DNA of 64,000 nt from Burkholderiales bacterium (lineage in GTDB: Bacteria > Pseudomonadota > Gammaproteobacteria > Burkholderiales > Casimicrobiaceae). The stretch's first letter is position 1, and every line of letters starts with the position of its first letter. A program made the position numbers and the translations under genes. Below the pieces are notes generated by a model. The model made no database searches. It was given only the letters and a program-made list of their open reading frames with translations, and was not told the DNA's origin. This document shows, piece after piece, positions 25,922 to 39,026 of this stretch. The stretch spans positions 1-64,000 of the forward strand of contig JADYZP010000020.1 of NCBI GenBank assembly GCA_020853025.1. Reading direction: 5' to 3'.

Positions 25922-28900
25922 ATGCCTGCCGCGCGCGTTCGGCCGGCGCCAATGCCGCTGCACTCTCTTTCGAACTTGGCTCCCTCACTCGCTCTTCGTT
26001 TGCTGCGCTTTGCCGGGAACGCGATTCTTGCGCTGGTCGCGGTGTTCTGCGCGCTGCTGCTGGCGATCCGGTACCTGTTCTTCCCGGCCATCGACGACTA
26101 TCGAGCCGAGATCGCCGCCGAACTGGGGCGCCAGCTCGGCGCGCCGGTGACCATCGACGCCATCGCCGGCGGCTGGGACGGCTGGAATCCGCGGCTCGGG
26201 ATCAAGGGCTTCGCCATCCGCGATCGGGCGCACCCGGAAGGGCCACCGGTGCTGCTGTTGCCGCAGGTCGACCTGGTCGTGGCCTGGACGTCCCTGGTGG
26301 CGCTGGACCTGCGCCTGAAGGAGTTTTCGATCGAGCGCCCGGAGCTGTCGATCAGGCGCGGCGTGGACGGTCGCCTGCACGTCGCCGGCGTCGAGTTCGA
26401 CCCGGACGCGCAAAGCGACGATTCGGATTTTATCGACTGGCTGCTGCGCCAGCGCCTGATCGTGGTCCGCAACGCGTCGTTGACCTGGAACGACGAGTTG
26501 CGCGGTTCGCCACAGCTGGTGCTCGAAGGCGTGATGTTCCGGCTGCAACGAAGCTTCGGACGCCACCAGTTTGCCCTTGTCGGATCGCCGCCGTCGGCGC
26601 TGGCTTCGCCGCTCGATTTCCGCGGCGAGGTATCGGCCGCGTCGTTTCGCGACTGGCGCGACGCAACGGGCCGCTTCTACGTGAGGCTCGACTACGCCGA
26701 CGCTGCGCTGTGGCGCGAGTGGATTCCGCCGTTGCGGCCGGTCGCGAGCGGATATGGTGCCTTTCGGGCCTGGTTTGATTTCGCCGGCGGCAGGCCGACC
26801 AGCATCGTCGCCGACCTCGAGCTGACCGGTGTTCGCGCGCGCGCGGCGCGCGATTTGCCGCTGCTCGACTTGACGCATCTGGCGGGCCGGGTGAAATGGG
26901 AACGCGCCGACGGCAAGACCGACTTCTCCACGCAGGGCCTGACCTTCGGCACGGAGTCGGGGCAGGCGCTGGCGCCGGTCGCCTTCGACCTGGCGATGAG
27001 CGAAGGCGCTGACGGGGAAATCACCGGCGGGACGTTGACCTTCGACCGGCTGGAAGTCGCCCCGCTTTCCACACTCGCCTTGCATCTGCCGCTGCCGGAG
27101 TATTGGCGGCGCGACTTGGCCGCGCTGGCGCTGCGCGGCAGCGTGACCGGGGGCAAGTTCACGTGGACGGGTCCACCCGACGCGCCGAACCATTACTCGG
27201 GAAGCGGGATCTTTTCCGACTTCGGCATCGCCGCCAGCGAGTCGCTTCCCGGTGCGCAAAGCGTTTCCGGAAGCTTCAACTTCGACGAAAGGCACGGCGA
27301 GCTGAAACTCGACAGCCGCGACATGCGCGTCGCGCTGCCTCGCGTGTTCGGCAACCCGTTGGCCTTCAACGAAGCGACGGGCCGCGTCGATTGGGCGCGT
27401 GATGACGACGGTCTGCGCATCTCGGCCGAAAATGTCCGCTTCGTGACGCCGCACACGGCGGGTACCGCGAATGGCAGCTGGCGCTCGCGCCCGCAGGGGC
27501 CCGGGATCATCGATCTCAAGGCGCAGCTCTCGCGTGCCGATGCGCGTTACCTGCCCAACTATCTGCCGCTGACGCTCGATCACCAAGTCAGCGAGTGGTT
27601 GCGTCTGTCGATCAAGCAGGGAACGGCGTCCGATATCAGGATCTCGATCGCGGGCGACCTCGCCGATTTCCCATTCGCCGATGCCAAGCGTGGCCAATTT
27701 CTCGTGCAGTTCAAGGCGACGGGCGTTACGCTCGACTACGCGGACGGCTGGCCGGAGGTCACCGATCTCAAGGCCGACGTCCGCTTCGAAGGCGCCGGGA
27801 TGACCATCGACATTTCCTCCGGCCGGATCGCGGGTGCGCAGGTGGGTCCGGTCAAGGCTGACATTCCCCAGCTCGGAATTCCGAACCCGGTTCTGAATCT
27901 CACCGGCAATGCGACAGGCAGCACGGTGCAGTTCCTGACCTTCATTGCGCACAGTCCGCTCGCCGACCGGACGGGGCGCTTCACCGATGGCGTGCAGGCG
28001 ACCGGTGACGGAACGCTCGGGCTGCGGTTCTCGCTGCCGCTCGGAAAGGCAGAGGCCGTCGAGGTCGTCGGTGATTACCAGCTCATCGACAACCATCTGC
28101 GCTTTCCCGGGCTACCCGCGCTGGAGCAGGTCAGCGGCCACCTCGAATTCACCGAGAATTCCATGCAATCGCGCGATCTTGCCGTCACCGCCTTCGGCGG
28201 CACGGCGAGGGTTGCAGTGAGCGGTGGCGACGGCGGTCTGCGCATCAGCGCCAACGGAACGGCCGACCTCGCCGGGCTGCAGCGCGAATTCGACGTGGCG
28301 ATGCTGCAGCGCGTCTCCGGCATCACGGACTTCGCCTTCGCCGCGCAGGTGCGCGACGACAACACCCACTGGACGCTCGAATCGGCATTGAAGGGCGTGA
28401 CCATCGTCATGCCGGCACCGCTGGGCAAGAGCGCCGCCGAGTCCACCGCGCTGCGCATCGAAAGGCGCGAGGTTGCGGGGAAACCCGGCGAAGATCTGCT
28501 GACGGTCGACTACGGCGGCGAGGCGCGATTGCTGATGCACCGCACGCTGGCGGTCGACGGTGCAGCGGTCGACCGGGCGCTGCTGCTGCTTGGCCCGGCG
28601 ATCGCGGGTGGCGGCGTGGCGGATCGTTCCGGCCTCTGGGTGCGCGGGCGTCTTGCCGAATTCGATCTCGACGAGTGGATGGCGCTGCGGGCGAAATATG
28701 CGCCGAAGCCGGGCACTGGCGCTGTCGCGACGCACCGCGCGGATGCCTTCGAACTGAACGGTGTCGACTTTGTGATGGACAGACTCGACATCTTCGGACG
28801 CTCGCTGCACGACCTCGGCGTGGTGGCCGTGCGCGCAGCCGGAGAATGGCGGCTCACGTTTTCCGGACCGGAAGTCGAGGGCACGGCAAAGTGGCGCGCA

Positions 28901-29887
28901 CCGACGGCGGGCGCGCCGAATGGCTACGTCCAAGCGCGACTGGCGCGTCTCGCTCGGCCGGGATCCGACGAACTTCATCCGGCACACAGCGAGATCGATG
29001 TCGGCGAAAAGGCGGCCAACACGTGGCCCGAACTCGACATCGTGGCCGACGCCTTTGTTTCCCGCGGCAGCGATCTGGGCCGGCTCGAGTTGCGGGCGCA
29101 GCCGGTCGGTCCCGACTGGCGCATTGCGAAGCTCGCTCTTTCCAATCCGGCCGGTCGCATCGACGCCAACGGCTGGTGGCGGGTGGGCCGCGAGCCTTCG
29201 ACCACGGATTTGGAAATCGCCGTGAATACCGAAAATGCCGGTGCGTTCCTCGAGCGCTTCGGATACCCGGTGGCCGTGCTCAACGCTCCGACGAAGATCA
29301 CCGGTGCTCTCGCCTGGAACGGAGCGCCGAGCGACTTCGACTATCCGACGCTTGGGGGCAAGTTCTCGATGAAAACCGGCCCCGGCCAGTTTACGAAAAT
29401 CGATCCCGGCCTCGGCAAGCTGCTGTCGCTGTTGTCTTTACAGGCGCTGCCGCGTCGCATCACGCTCGATTTCCGCGACGTGTTCAGCGAAGGCTTCGCA
29501 TTCGACGAAATTCTCGGTGACTTCACGATCCGCAAGGGTCAGATGCATACGGGCAACCTGCGGCTCGACGGGCCCGCGGCGACGGTGAGCATCGTCGGTG
29601 ATATCGACCTCGAACAGGAAACCACGCATCTCGACGTGCGGGTGAAACCGGCGCTGTCGACGACCTTTTCCGCAGGAGCGGCCGCGCTGTTCATCGCCAA
29701 TCCGATCGTCGGTGCCGCGGTCGCCGCCGGCACGCTGCTCGCGCAGAAGTTGCTCGACGATCCGCTGGGGCAGATGTTCAGCTACGACTATCGGGTGACG
29801 GGCCCCTGGGCGGATCCGCTGGTCGAGCGCGTCGGCACCAGACCCGAGGGCAGCAGTGCCGCCGGGGCCGAAGGGGTGACCCGATGA
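25922..29887 (+). CDS. yhdP: YhdP-family AsmA-like envelope protein
   Basis: A 1321-residue protein anchored by one N-terminal membrane segment (AGNAILALVAVFCALLLAI, about residues 37-55) with a huge periplasmic body. GGWDGWNPRLGIKGFAIRD, near residue 80, is typical of the YhdP/AsmA group; the C-terminal LGKLLSLLSLQALPRRITLDF and AALFIANPIVGAAVAAGTLL blocks are the YhdP (TIGR02099) signature. Family members form long hydrophobic grooves that carry phospholipids to the outer membrane. ATG at 25922 or 25952 could be the start; neither has a clear ribosome site. It is divergent from glnE. Confidence 0.92.
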   Translation: MPAARVRPAPMPLHSLSNLAPSLALRLLRFAGNAILALVAVFCALLLAIRYLFFPAIDDYRAEIAAELGRQLGAPVTIDAIAGGWDGWNPRLGIKGFAIRDRAHPEGPPVLLLPQVDLVVAWTSLVALDLRLKEFSIERPELSIRRGVDGRLHVAGVEFDPDAQSDDSDFIDWLLRQRLIVVRNASLTWNDELRGSPQLVLEGVMFRLQRSFGRHQFALVGSPPSALASPLDFRGEVSAASFRDWRDATGRFYVRLDYADAALWREWIPPLRPVASGYGAFRAWFDFAGGRPTSIVADLELTGVRARAARDLPLLDLTHLAGRVKWERADGKTDFSTQGLTFGTESGQALAPVAFDLAMSEGADGEITGGTLTFDRLEVAPLSTLALHLPLPEYWRRDLAALALRGSVTGGKFTWTGPPDAPNHYSGSGIFSDFGIAASESLPGAQSVSGSFNFDERHGELKLDSRDMRVALPRVFGNPLAFNEATGRVDWARDDDGLRISAENVRFVTPHTAGTANGSWRSRPQGPGIIDLKAQLSRADARYLPNYLPLTLDHQVSEWLRLSIKQGTASDIRISIAGDLADFPFADAKRGQFLVQFKATGVTLDYADGWPEVTDLKADVRFEGAGMTIDISSGRIAGAQVGPVKADIPQLGIPNPVLNLTGNATGSTVQFLTFIAHSPLADRTGRFTDGVQATGDGTLGLRFSLPLGKAEAVEVVGDYQLIDNHLRFPGLPALEQVSGHLEFTENSMQSRDLAVTAFGGTARVAVSGGDGGLRISANGTADLAGLQREFDVAMLQRVSGITDFAFAAQVRDDNTHWTLESALKGVTIVMPAPLGKSAAESTALRIERREVAGKPGEDLLTVDYGGEARLLMHRTLAVDGAAVDRALLLLGPAIAGGGVADRSGLWVRGRLAEFDLDEWMALRAKYAPKPGTGAVATHRADAFELNGVDFVMDRLDIFGRSLHDLGVVAVRAAGEWRLTFSGPEVEGTAKWRAPTAGAPNGYVQARLARLARPGSDELHPAHSEIDVGEKAANTWPELDIVADAFVSRGSDLGRLELRAQPVGPDWRIAKLALSNPAGRIDANGWWRVGREPSTTDLEIAVNTENAGAFLERFGYPVAVLNAPTKITGALAWNGAPSDFDYPTLGGKFSMKTGPGQFTKIDPGLGKLLSLLSLQALPRRITLDFRDVFSEGFAFDEILGDFTIRKGQMHTGNLRLDGPAATVSIVGDIDLEQETTHLDVRVKPALSTTFSAGAAALFIANPIVGAAVAAGTLLAQKLLDDPLGQMFSYDYRVTGPWADPLVERVGTRPEGSSAAGAEGVTR

Positions 29888-29996
29888 ACGCAGCGGACGT
29901 TCGCCGCTGCCAATGACGACCACTGGCACAGCAATTCCCGAACACGGACCGCTGCCGGTGCGCATGGTCGACGTCGGCCGACACCTTGGCCCCGTT

Positions 29997-30694
29997 CTAC
30001 GTTCGTACACCACCCTTCAGCAGAGCGATCACGGCGCCGCCGCCGCCGGCGTGTTGCGGCGCTTCGGTGAAGGCGAGCACCTCGTCCCAATGGGCGAGCC
30101 AGCGGCGCACCTTGCCCTTGAGCACCGGCTCCTTGCCGGGCGACGTCAGGCCCTTGCCGTGGATGATGCGCACGCAGCGCAGGCGGCGTGCACGCGAGGC
30201 GACGATGAAGTCGGCCAACGCGTCGTGCGCCTCGTTGACAATCATGCCGTGCAGGTCGAGTTCGGCCTGCACCGACCAGTGTCCGCGGCGCAACTTGGTC
30301 AACAGGTCCGGCGGCAGGCCCTTGCGGACGAAGTTTTGTTCGTGCTCGAACTCCTGGCCGATGTCCCACGAATGCGGCGCCGGATCGTCGCCGTACTTGG
30401 ACGCCTGCAGCACGTCGCGCTCGTCGGCCAGCGTGTGAAGCGGGATCGGCGCCGGACGCGGCCGGTGGACTGTGGCGCGGTTGGCCGGCGGCAACCTTTG
30501 CACGTCGGCGAACGCCTGCCGCAGATCGATATCGCCGTCGCCGTGCTTGCCGGCGGCAATCGCGCGCCTGGATGCGGTCGCGGTCGCCGGAGCCTTGGCC
30601 GCGGCAGGCTCAGCCGGTGCCTCCGGCGCAGACGGTGCTGGCGTGCGGGTGCGCGCCGTTGCCAGCAAGTCCTTCAAATCGGAGAGCTTCGCCA

Positions 30695-30695
<1 letters not shown>
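29997..30695 (-). CDS. Smr/MutS2-domain protein
   Basis: A 232-residue protein with a disordered Ala/Pro/Thr-rich N-terminal quarter and a C-terminal Smr domain. The hallmark LDLHGM (residues about 150-155) and the CVRIIHGKGL segment form the DNA/RNA-binding nuclease face. Stand-alone Smr proteins of this size (SmrA/SmrB) cut nucleic acids; SmrB acts on mRNA at collided ribosomes, but which role applies here is not readable from sequence. Its ATG overlaps the trxB stop as TGATG, so the two are co-translated. Confidence 0.88.
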
Positions 30696-31708
<1,013 letters not shown>

Positions 31709-31774
31709 TCAAATGCCGCCTTCCGGGCACCCGTTGCCGACGCCGCCGACACGCATTCCCCGTCCACCGCGATG

Positions 31775-31780
31775 TATAAT
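31775..31780 (+). promoter_or_regulatory. -10 box for ftsK
   Basis: A perfect TATAAT at 31775-31780 in the trxB-ftsK divergent gap, 29 bp before the ftsK ATG at 31810. No convincing -35 lies 16-18 bp upstream. Confidence 0.5.
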
Positions 31781-31809
31781 GCGGTTGATGAAGTCAACGC
31801 TGCAACTCA

Positions 31810-34119
31810 ATGTTTTTCAATAGAAGCACTGCCAACATCCGGCGTGCGGCCGACACGTCCGGAACGCTTTCGCCGCGCGTGACGCGTCTGCTCAGCGAGT
31901 CCTGGTGGCTGTTGGTGGTGGCCGCGCTGGTCTACCTCGGCCTGATTCTCGCCAGCTACACGAACTCCGATCCGGGCTGGTCGTTTACCGGAACCGGCGA
32001 GCCGCTGGGCAACCGCGGCGGCGTTTTCGGCGCCTGGCTCGGCGACCTCCTGCTCTATCTGTTCGGCATCTCCGCATGGTGGTGGGTGATCGGCGGCGTC
32101 GTGCTGGTCGTCGCCGGCTTTCGGCGCATCGTCGCACCGGACGTCGTGTCGGAACGTCCGCCGTGGTTGATGGTGTTCGGCTTCGCGCTGGTGCTGGGAG
32201 CCAGCGCCGCGCTGGAGTCGTTACGGTTGTGGAAGCTCAACGCGCCGCTGCCCTTGGCACCCGGAGGGGCGCTGGGCGAGGCTCTGGGCCACGCGGCTGA
32301 GCGTGCACTCGGGTTCAATGGCGCGACGCTGCTGCTGCTGGTGATGCTCGCGGTCGGCCTGTCGCTGCTCTTCGGTATCTCCTGGTTGCGGGTGATGGAG
32401 CGCATCGGCGGAGCCATCGAAGCCGCAGTCGCGATGCTGCGCCGCCGGCGCGAGAAGGCCATCGACCGCCGTATGGGCGATGAGGCCACCGCAGAGCGCG
32501 AGCACATCGTCCGCGAGTTGCGAGAGGAAGTGCAGGAACGCCCGCCGGTCGTCGTCGTACCCCCGGTCGTCGACGTCCGCAAGTCCGACCGCGTACTCAA
32601 GGAGCGGCAGCGTTCGCTGTTCACCGATCTGCCGGATTCGCGGCTGCCGCCGCTCGAGCTGCTCGAAGAGGCGCCGCCCACAGCGGAATCGGTCAATAAC
32701 GAAACGCTCGAGTTCACGTCCAGGCTCATCGAGCGCAAGCTGGCCGACTTCGGGGTCGCCGCGAAGGTGCTCGCCGCGTATCCGGGCCCAGTGATCACCC
32801 GCTTCGAGATCGAGCCGGCGGTCGGCGTCAAGGGAGCGCAGATCGTCAACCTGATCAAGGACCTGGCGCGCGCTTTGTCGGTCGTATCGATCCGGCTGGT
32901 GGAAACGATTCCCGGCAAGTCGTGCATGGGCCTCGAACTGCCGAACCCGCGGCGGCAGATGGTGAAGCTGGTCGAGATCCTGTCCTCGGCGACCTACAAC
33001 GACACGCCGGGACTGCTGACGCTGGCGCTGGGCAAGGATATCGCGGGCAAGCCCGTGATCACCGACCTCGCGCGCATGCCGCACCTGCTGGTGGCCGGCA
33101 CCACCGGCTCGGGCAAGTCGGTCGCGGTCAACGCGATGATCCTGTCGCTGCTCTATAAATCCGAGCCGCGGCAGGTCAGGCTGATCCTCATCGATCCCAA
33201 GATGCTCGAATTGTCGATGTACGAGGGCATTCCGCATCTGCTGGCGCCGGTCGTCACCGACATGAAGTTGGCCCCGAACGCGCTCAACTGGTGCGTCGGC
33301 GAGATGGAGCGCCGCTACCGGCTGATGTCACAATTCGGCGTCCGCAACCTGGGCGGCTACAACACCAAGGTCACCGAAGCGAAAAAATCCGGCAAGCCAC
33401 TGTTCAACCCGTTCTCGCTGACGCCCGATACGCCGGAGCCGCTGGAGGAGATGCCGTTGATCGTCGTCGTCGTCGACGAGCTCGCCGACCTGATGATGGT
33501 CACCGGCAAGAAGATCGAGGAGCTGATCGCGCGCATCGCGCAAAAGGCGCGTGCCGCCGGCATTCACCTGATCCTCGCCACGCAGCGACCGTCGGTCGAC
33601 GTCATTACCGGTCTCATCAAGGCCAACATCCCGTCGCGGATTGCCTTCCAGGTCGCGAGCAAGATCGATTCACGGACGATCCTCGACCAGATGGGCGCGG
33701 AAGCGCTGCTCGGGCAGGGCGACATGCTCTATCTGCCGCCGGGAACCGGCTATCCGCTGCGCGTGCACGGCGCCTTCGTCTCCGACGCCGAAGTGTACCG
33801 CGTCGTCGAGCACCTCAAAGCGCAGGGCGAGCCGCAATACATCGAAGGCCTGCTCGAAGGCGGTGTCGCCGGCAACGGCGACGACGCGGTGGCGGTCGAC
33901 GGCGGCGACGCCGAGTCCGATCCCATGTACGACCAGGCGGTGGCGCTGGTGCTGAAGACGCGGCGGCCGTCGATTTCTCTGGTGCAGCGTCACCTGCGCA
34001 TCGGCTACAACCGCGCGGCGCGCTTGATCGAGCAGATGGAGAAATCCGGGCTCGTCTCGCCGATGCAGACCAACGGCAACCGCGACGTGCTGGTGCCCGC
34101 CGCCAAGTCCGACGCGTGA
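31810..34119 (+). CDS. ftsK: DNA translocase FtsK
   Basis: A 769-residue septal DNA pump that sorts chromosome ends during division. Four membrane segments lie in the first 185 residues (for example [19 protein letters not shown]), followed by a short charged linker, the alpha domain, the motor with Walker A GTTGSGKS near residue 430 and Walker [16 protein letters not shown], and a C-terminal gamma winged helix ([21 protein letters not shown]) that reads KOPS sites. The linker is far shorter than in E. coli FtsK (1329 residues), giving the SpoIIIE-like length usual in betaproteobacteria. Its stop overlaps the next start as GTGA. Confidence 0.96.
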   Translation: MFFNRSTANIRRAADTSGTLSPRVTRLLSESWWLLVVAALVYLGLILASYTNSDPGWSFTGTGEPLGNRGGVFGAWLGDLLLYLFGISAWWWVIGGVVLVVAGFRRIVAPDVVSERPPWLMVFGFALVLGASAALESLRLWKLNAPLPLAPGGALGEALGHAAERALGFNGATLLLLVMLAVGLSLLFGISWLRVMERIGGAIEAAVAMLRRRREKAIDRRMGDEATAEREHIVRELREEVQERPPVVVVPPVVDVRKSDRVLKERQRSLFTDLPDSRLPPLELLEEAPPTAESVNNETLEFTSRLIERKLADFGVAAKVLAAYPGPVITRFEIEPAVGVKGAQIVNLIKDLARALSVVSIRLVETIPGKSCMGLELPNPRRQMVKLVEILSSATYNDTPGLLTLALGKDIAGKPVITDLARMPHLLVAGTTGSGKSVAVNAMILSLLYKSEPRQVRLILIDPKMLELSMYEGIPHLLAPVVTDMKLAPNALNWCVGEMERRYRLMSQFGVRNLGGYNTKVTEAKKSGKPLFNPFSLTPDTPEPLEEMPLIVVVVDELADLMMVTGKKIEELIARIAQKARAAGIHLILATQRPSVDVITGLIKANIPSRIAFQVASKIDSRTILDQMGAEALLGQGDMLYLPPGTGYPLRVHGAFVSDAEVYRVVEHLKAQGEPQYIEGLLEGGVAGNGDDAVAVDGGDAESDPMYDQAVALVLKTRRPSISLVQRHLRIGYNRAARLIEQMEKSGLVSPMQTNGNRDVLVPAAKSDA

Positions 34120-34505
34120 AGGGCGACGCGCGGATTTGCGCGGTGCTGTTCGCCGGCGGCGTGGCATCCGGCGCCGTCGCGGGGCCGGTCGATGTTTACC
34201 TGAACGGTCCCGCGCTATGTCCGCACGATCGGCCGGCGAGTGCGTCGCGTATCGACGAAGCGGGGGCAATCGCGAGGACGCGCGCGGTGCTGCCGAAGGA
34301 TTTCTGTGGGCCGACGGTCTTTGTTTCGGGCTGCACCTTCAACGTCGAGAACGAATACGACTCGTGGCGGGTCTATGCGCATCAATACAAGGATATTGCG
34401 GGACGCAAGGAGAAGGGCGGCTTGGCGCATACCTATCTGATACTCGATGCCGTAGGCAACTGCCTCGCGCACATTCCGGGCACCGAATTCGGGGCGCTGC
34501 AATGA
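34116..34505 (+). CDS. Small exported protein of unknown function
   Basis: A 129-residue protein that I do not recognise. The first 23 residues (GTG start, [19 protein letters not shown]) look like a signal peptide. The mature part has four Cys (ALCPHD, KDFCGPT, SGCTFN, GNCLAH) that could form two disulfides in the periplasm, plus aromatic and acidic residues ([19 protein letters not shown]). It is joined to ftsK by GTGA and to lolA by ATGA overlaps, so it is made with both. The preserved frame between two essential-type genes argues that it is real. Envelope or lipoprotein-related roles are only a guess from context. Confidence 0.75.
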   Translation: MKGDARICAVLFAGGVASGAVAGPVDVYLNGPALCPHDRPASASRIDEAGAIARTRAVLPKDFCGPTVFVSGCTFNVENEYDSWRVYAHQYKDIAGRKEKGGLAHTYLILDAVGNCLAHIPGTEFGALQ

Positions 34506-35137
34506 CGCTGTCGCGCCGGTTCAGACTATTCGCCGCGCTCGCGTTGGCGCTGATGTTCACCGCCGTCGCGCGGGCAGCCACCATCGACCGCCTGCGGGCG
34601 TTTGTCCGCGATACGCAGACCGCGCGCGCGCAGTTTACGCAAACCGTCACCGACAGGAACGGTCGTGTCACGCAGCGCGCGAACGGCGAATTTCTGCTCG
34701 AACGCCCGGGCAAGTTTCGCTGGAGTGTGACCCAGCCGTATCGGCAGCTGCTGGTCGGCGACGGGCAGCGGGTGTGGGTCTACGACGAGGACTTGAACCA
34801 GGTCATCGTGCGCAGAATCGGCGACGCGCTCGGCGCGACGCCCGCGGCGCTGCTCTCGGGCAACCAGGAGGTCGAGCGCGCGTTCAGCTGGAAGGAATTG
34901 CCGGTCACCGACGGGCTCGACTGGCTATCGGCCACGCCGCTGAACAAGGAAACCACCTTCGCCGAGATCCGGCTTGGATTCGATGCCGCGGGGCTCGTGG
35001 CGCTCGAACTCAAGGACGCGTTCGGGCAAACGAGCTTCATCCGCTTCACGAGCTTCGAGCGCAACCCGAAGCTCGCGCCGTCGGCATTCGTGTTCACGCC
35101 GCCGCAAGGCGCGGATGTGATCGGAGATACGAAGTAG
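34502..35137 (+). CDS. lolA: Outer-membrane lipoprotein carrier protein LolA
   Basis: A 211-residue periplasmic chaperone that carries lipoproteins from LolCDE to LolB. The signal peptide ends near FTAVARA (about residue 23). AQFTQTVTDRNGRVTQRANGEF, RPGKFRW, YRQLLVGDGQRVWVYDEDLNQV and the C-terminal NPKLAPSAFVFTPPQGADV are the family blocks of the half-barrel. Its ATG overlaps the preceding small gene as ATGA. It ends 3 bp from the convergent phosphodiesterase gene. Confidence 0.94.
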   Translation: MTLSRRFRLFAALALALMFTAVARAATIDRLRAFVRDTQTARAQFTQTVTDRNGRVTQRANGEFLLERPGKFRWSVTQPYRQLLVGDGQRVWVYDEDLNQVIVRRIGDALGATPAALLSGNQEVERAFSWKELPVTDGLDWLSATPLNKETTFAEIRLGFDAAGLVALELKDAFGQTSFIRFTSFERNPKLAPSAFVFTPPQGADVIGDTK

Positions 35138-35140
35138 CGG

Positions 35141-36103
35141 TCACTTCGCGACGCTCGGCGGAAGCGCGATGCCCTTGTCCGCCATCACCTTGCGCGCGCG
35201 ATCCGGGTAGTCGGTGATGAGGCCGTCGAGTCGCCAGTCGATGAGTCGCGCCATGTCCGCCGGATCGTTCACCGTCCACGGCAGGACGGTGAGGCCCAGC
35301 GCTTGCGCCTCGGCAATGTTGCCCGGCGTCAGATTGCGGAAGAACGACGACCAGGTGCTGCAGCCCGCGGCACGCACGAGCTGGGGAATCGAGTCGTCGA
35401 AGTCCGCAAGCCTGAGTCCCGCGGTCCAGGCCGACGGCTGGCCGAAGACGCCCTTCACGTTGTCGAAATTGCGCGTGACCTGGGTGATGCAAACGGTCGG
35501 GATCTCGGGCGCCAGCCGCTTCACTTCCACGAGCGTGCGCCAATCGAAGGACAGCACCGACACGCGCTCGGTCATGCCGGCTTCGCGGATCGCGGCGACG
35601 ACCAGCTTCGCGAACGTGGCCGGATCGGGGGTCTCGCTGCCGCTGTCGGGTGTGATCTTGGTCTCGAGCGCGAAGCGCACTCGACTGCCGGTACCCAACG
35701 CGAAGACCTGCGCGAGCGTCGGAAAGCGCTGGCCGTCGACGGCCTGCTGCTCCGGAAACTGCTTGCCGTAGGTACTCGCGGGATTGGTGCGCCCGATATC
35801 GTAGCGTTGCAGCTCCTCGATCGTCAGCGAGTGGATCGCCGGGCCCGTGGAGGCCAGCCACTGGCCGTCCGGTCCGCGGACGAGGTCCGGATTGAGCGTG
35901 GGATTGTGGGAGATGACGAGCACGCCGTCGCGGGTCACCGCAAGATCGGTCTCGAGCGTCGTGACGCCGATCGCGATCGCGCGCTCGAATGCGGCGAGCG
36001 TGTTCTCCGGCGCAAGCCCGCGCGTTCCGCGATGTCCCTGCAGGTCGAACGCCTGCGACGACGCGCACGCCAGCAGTGCGAGGGCGATCAGCGCGCGAAC
36101 CAT
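35141..36103 (-). CDS. Exported glycerophosphodiester phosphodiesterase
   Basis: A 320-residue enzyme releasing glycerol-3-phosphate from glycerophosphodiesters. An N-terminal signal peptide (ALIALALLACASSQA) places it in the periplasm, like GlpQ. GHRGTRGLAPENTLAAFERA holds the catalytic His-Arg and the metal Glu; LETDLAVTRDGVLVISHNPTLN has the metal Glu/Asp pair and the second catalytic His; ALETK is the later metal site. The start at 36103 gives a signal peptide directly. It is divergent from rarA. Confidence 0.93.
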   Translation of the reverse strand: MVRALIALALLACASSQAFDLQGHRGTRGLAPENTLAAFERAIAIGVTTLETDLAVTRDGVLVISHNPTLNPDLVRGPDGQWLASTGPAIHSLTIEELQRYDIGRTNPASTYGKQFPEQQAVDGQRFPTLAQVFALGTGSRVRFALETKITPDSGSETPDPATFAKLVVAAIREAGMTERVSVLSFDWRTLVEVKRLAPEIPTVCITQVTRNFDNVKGVFGQPSAWTAGLRLADFDDSIPQLVRAAGCSTWSSFFRNLTPGNIAEAQALGLTVLPWTVNDPADMARLIDWRLDGLITDYPDRARKVMADKGIALPPSVAK

Positions 36104-36239
36104 GGCGGTCGTTTCGGTAACGCCAAGCAGATGGGAATAGGGGCGCTGGCGTGCACGTCGCGACTCTACCTTGCATAATGGGCCCGGGCACCGCGTCGCG
36201 TCGCGCGCGTCCCGGCCTCGCCTTCGCTGCAACCTCCTT

Positions 36240-37565
36240 GTGACCGACCTCTTCACCGACTCCGTACCGGTTCATCCAGGTGTACCGCTGGCCGAGCGCC
36301 TGCGTCCGCGCTCGATCGCCGACGTCGTCGGCCAGCGCCACCTGCTGGCACCGGGCAAGCCGCTCGCCGTTGCCTTCGCGTCGCGCAAGCTGCACTCGAT
36401 GATTCTCTGGGGGCCGCCAGGGGTGGGCAAGACCACGCTGGCGCGGTTGATGGCCGACGCCTTCAACGCCGAATTCATCGCACTTTCGGCGGTCTTGTCC
36501 GGAGTCAAGGACATCCGCGACGCCGTCGCGCGCGCCGAAGCCACGCTCGCGCAATCCGGTCGTCCGACGATCCTCTTCGTCGACGAGGTCCATCGCTTCA
36601 ACAAGGCGCAGCAGGATGCGTTTTTGCCCTACGTCGAGCGCGGCACCGTGACCTTTGTCGGCGCCACGACCGAAAATCCATCCTTCGAAGTGATCGGCGC
36701 GCTGTTGTCGCGGGCGGCAGTGTACGTGCTGGAACCGCTGTCGCCCGACGACCTCCTGCAACTGCTCGACCGCGCGCTGGCCGTCGCGGCACCCGGGCTG
36801 GCACTCGCCGCACCTGCCCGCGATGCGCTGGTCGCCTACGCCGATGGCGATGGCCGCCGTCTGGTGAATCTGCTCGAGCAACTCGTCGTCGCGTCACTCG
36901 AAGCCAAGCGCTCGAGCGTCGACCTGCCTTTTGTCGAGACGACCATCGCGCGCAGCCTGCGCCGCTTCGACAAAGGCGGCGAGGCGTTCTACGACCAGAT
37001 CTCCGCATTGCACAAGGCGGTGCGCGGGTCGGACCCGGATGCCGCGCTGTACTGGATGTGCCGGATGCTCGACGGCGGCGCCGATCCGCTCTACGTCGCG
37101 CGGCGCATGATCCGCATGGCGACCGAGGACATCGGGCTCGCCGATCCGCGCGCGCTGCGGCTGGCGCTCGATGCTGCCGAGACCTGGGAGCGGCTGGGAT
37201 CGCCGGAGGGAGACCTGGCGCTCGCCGAATGTGTGCTCTATCTCGCCGTCGCACCGAAGTCCAACGCCACGTATGTCGCCTTCGGGGCGGCCAAGGCGTT
37301 CATCGCCGAAGACGGCTCGCGTCCGGTGCCGATGCACTTGCGCAACGCACCGACCAGGCTCATGAAAAACCTGGGCTACGGCAAGGGCTACCGCTACGCG
37401 CACGACGAGGAGGGCGCCTACGCGGCCGGCGAAACCTACCTGCCCGATGGAATGCCGCCGCAGCGTTTCTACACACCTACCGATCGCGGACTGGAAGGCA
37501 GGATCCGCGAAAAACTGATGCAACTGCGCGCCCGCGAAGGCAACGTGGACGACGCGACCGACTGA
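36240..37565 (+). CDS. rarA: Replication-associated recombination protein A
   Basis: A clamp-loader-like AAA+ ATPase of 441 residues that acts at stalled replication forks (RarA/MgsA, the Mgs1/WRNIP1 family). [20 protein letters not shown] is the N-terminal box, Walker [12 protein letters not shown] starts at residue 58, Walker B is [16 protein letters not shown], and the C-terminal tetramer domain has [22 protein letters not shown]. The GTG at 36240 is the only start that gives the family length (E. coli 447); no ribosome site is evident. In many proteobacteria lolA-rarA-serS are neighbours, as here, with the phosphodiesterase inserted. Confidence 0.95.
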   Translation: MTDLFTDSVPVHPGVPLAERLRPRSIADVVGQRHLLAPGKPLAVAFASRKLHSMILWGPPGVGKTTLARLMADAFNAEFIALSAVLSGVKDIRDAVARAEATLAQSGRPTILFVDEVHRFNKAQQDAFLPYVERGTVTFVGATTENPSFEVIGALLSRAAVYVLEPLSPDDLLQLLDRALAVAAPGLALAAPARDALVAYADGDGRRLVNLLEQLVVASLEAKRSSVDLPFVETTIARSLRRFDKGGEAFYDQISALHKAVRGSDPDAALYWMCRMLDGGADPLYVARRMIRMATEDIGLADPRALRLALDAAETWERLGSPEGDLALAECVLYLAVAPKSNATYVAFGAAKAFIAEDGSRPVPMHLRNAPTRLMKNLGYGKGYRYAHDEEGAYAAGETYLPDGMPPQRFYTPTDRGLEGRIREKLMQLRAREGNVDDATD

Positions 37566-37620
37566 CGTCCAATTGCCTCGGCGCGTGCGGCGCGAAGCCC
37601 AAAGTTCTACTCCAAGCCTC

Positions 37621-37629
37621 TGATAGAAT
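37621..37629 (+). promoter_or_regulatory. Extended -10 promoter abutting serS
   Basis: TGATAGAAT (TG at 37621-37622, TAGAAT at 37624-37629) is an extended -10. The serS ATG is at 37636, just 6 nt downstream, so transcription would begin at or beside the start codon and the mRNA would be leaderless. Confidence 0.4.
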
Positions 37630-37632
37630 TGA

Positions 37633-38949
<1,317 letters not shown>

Positions 38950-39026
38950 GGAAAGGCTTCGATCTGCCGCCGCTCCGTGTAAGGCTGAGCCCTTGGCTAC
39001 AGGAGGTCATCCCCTGGACACAACGC

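Noticed and set aside
35094-36881. Long minus-strand frame across lolA end, phosphodiesterase and rarA
   Set aside because: Different frame from the phosphodiesterase; no motifs; shadow.
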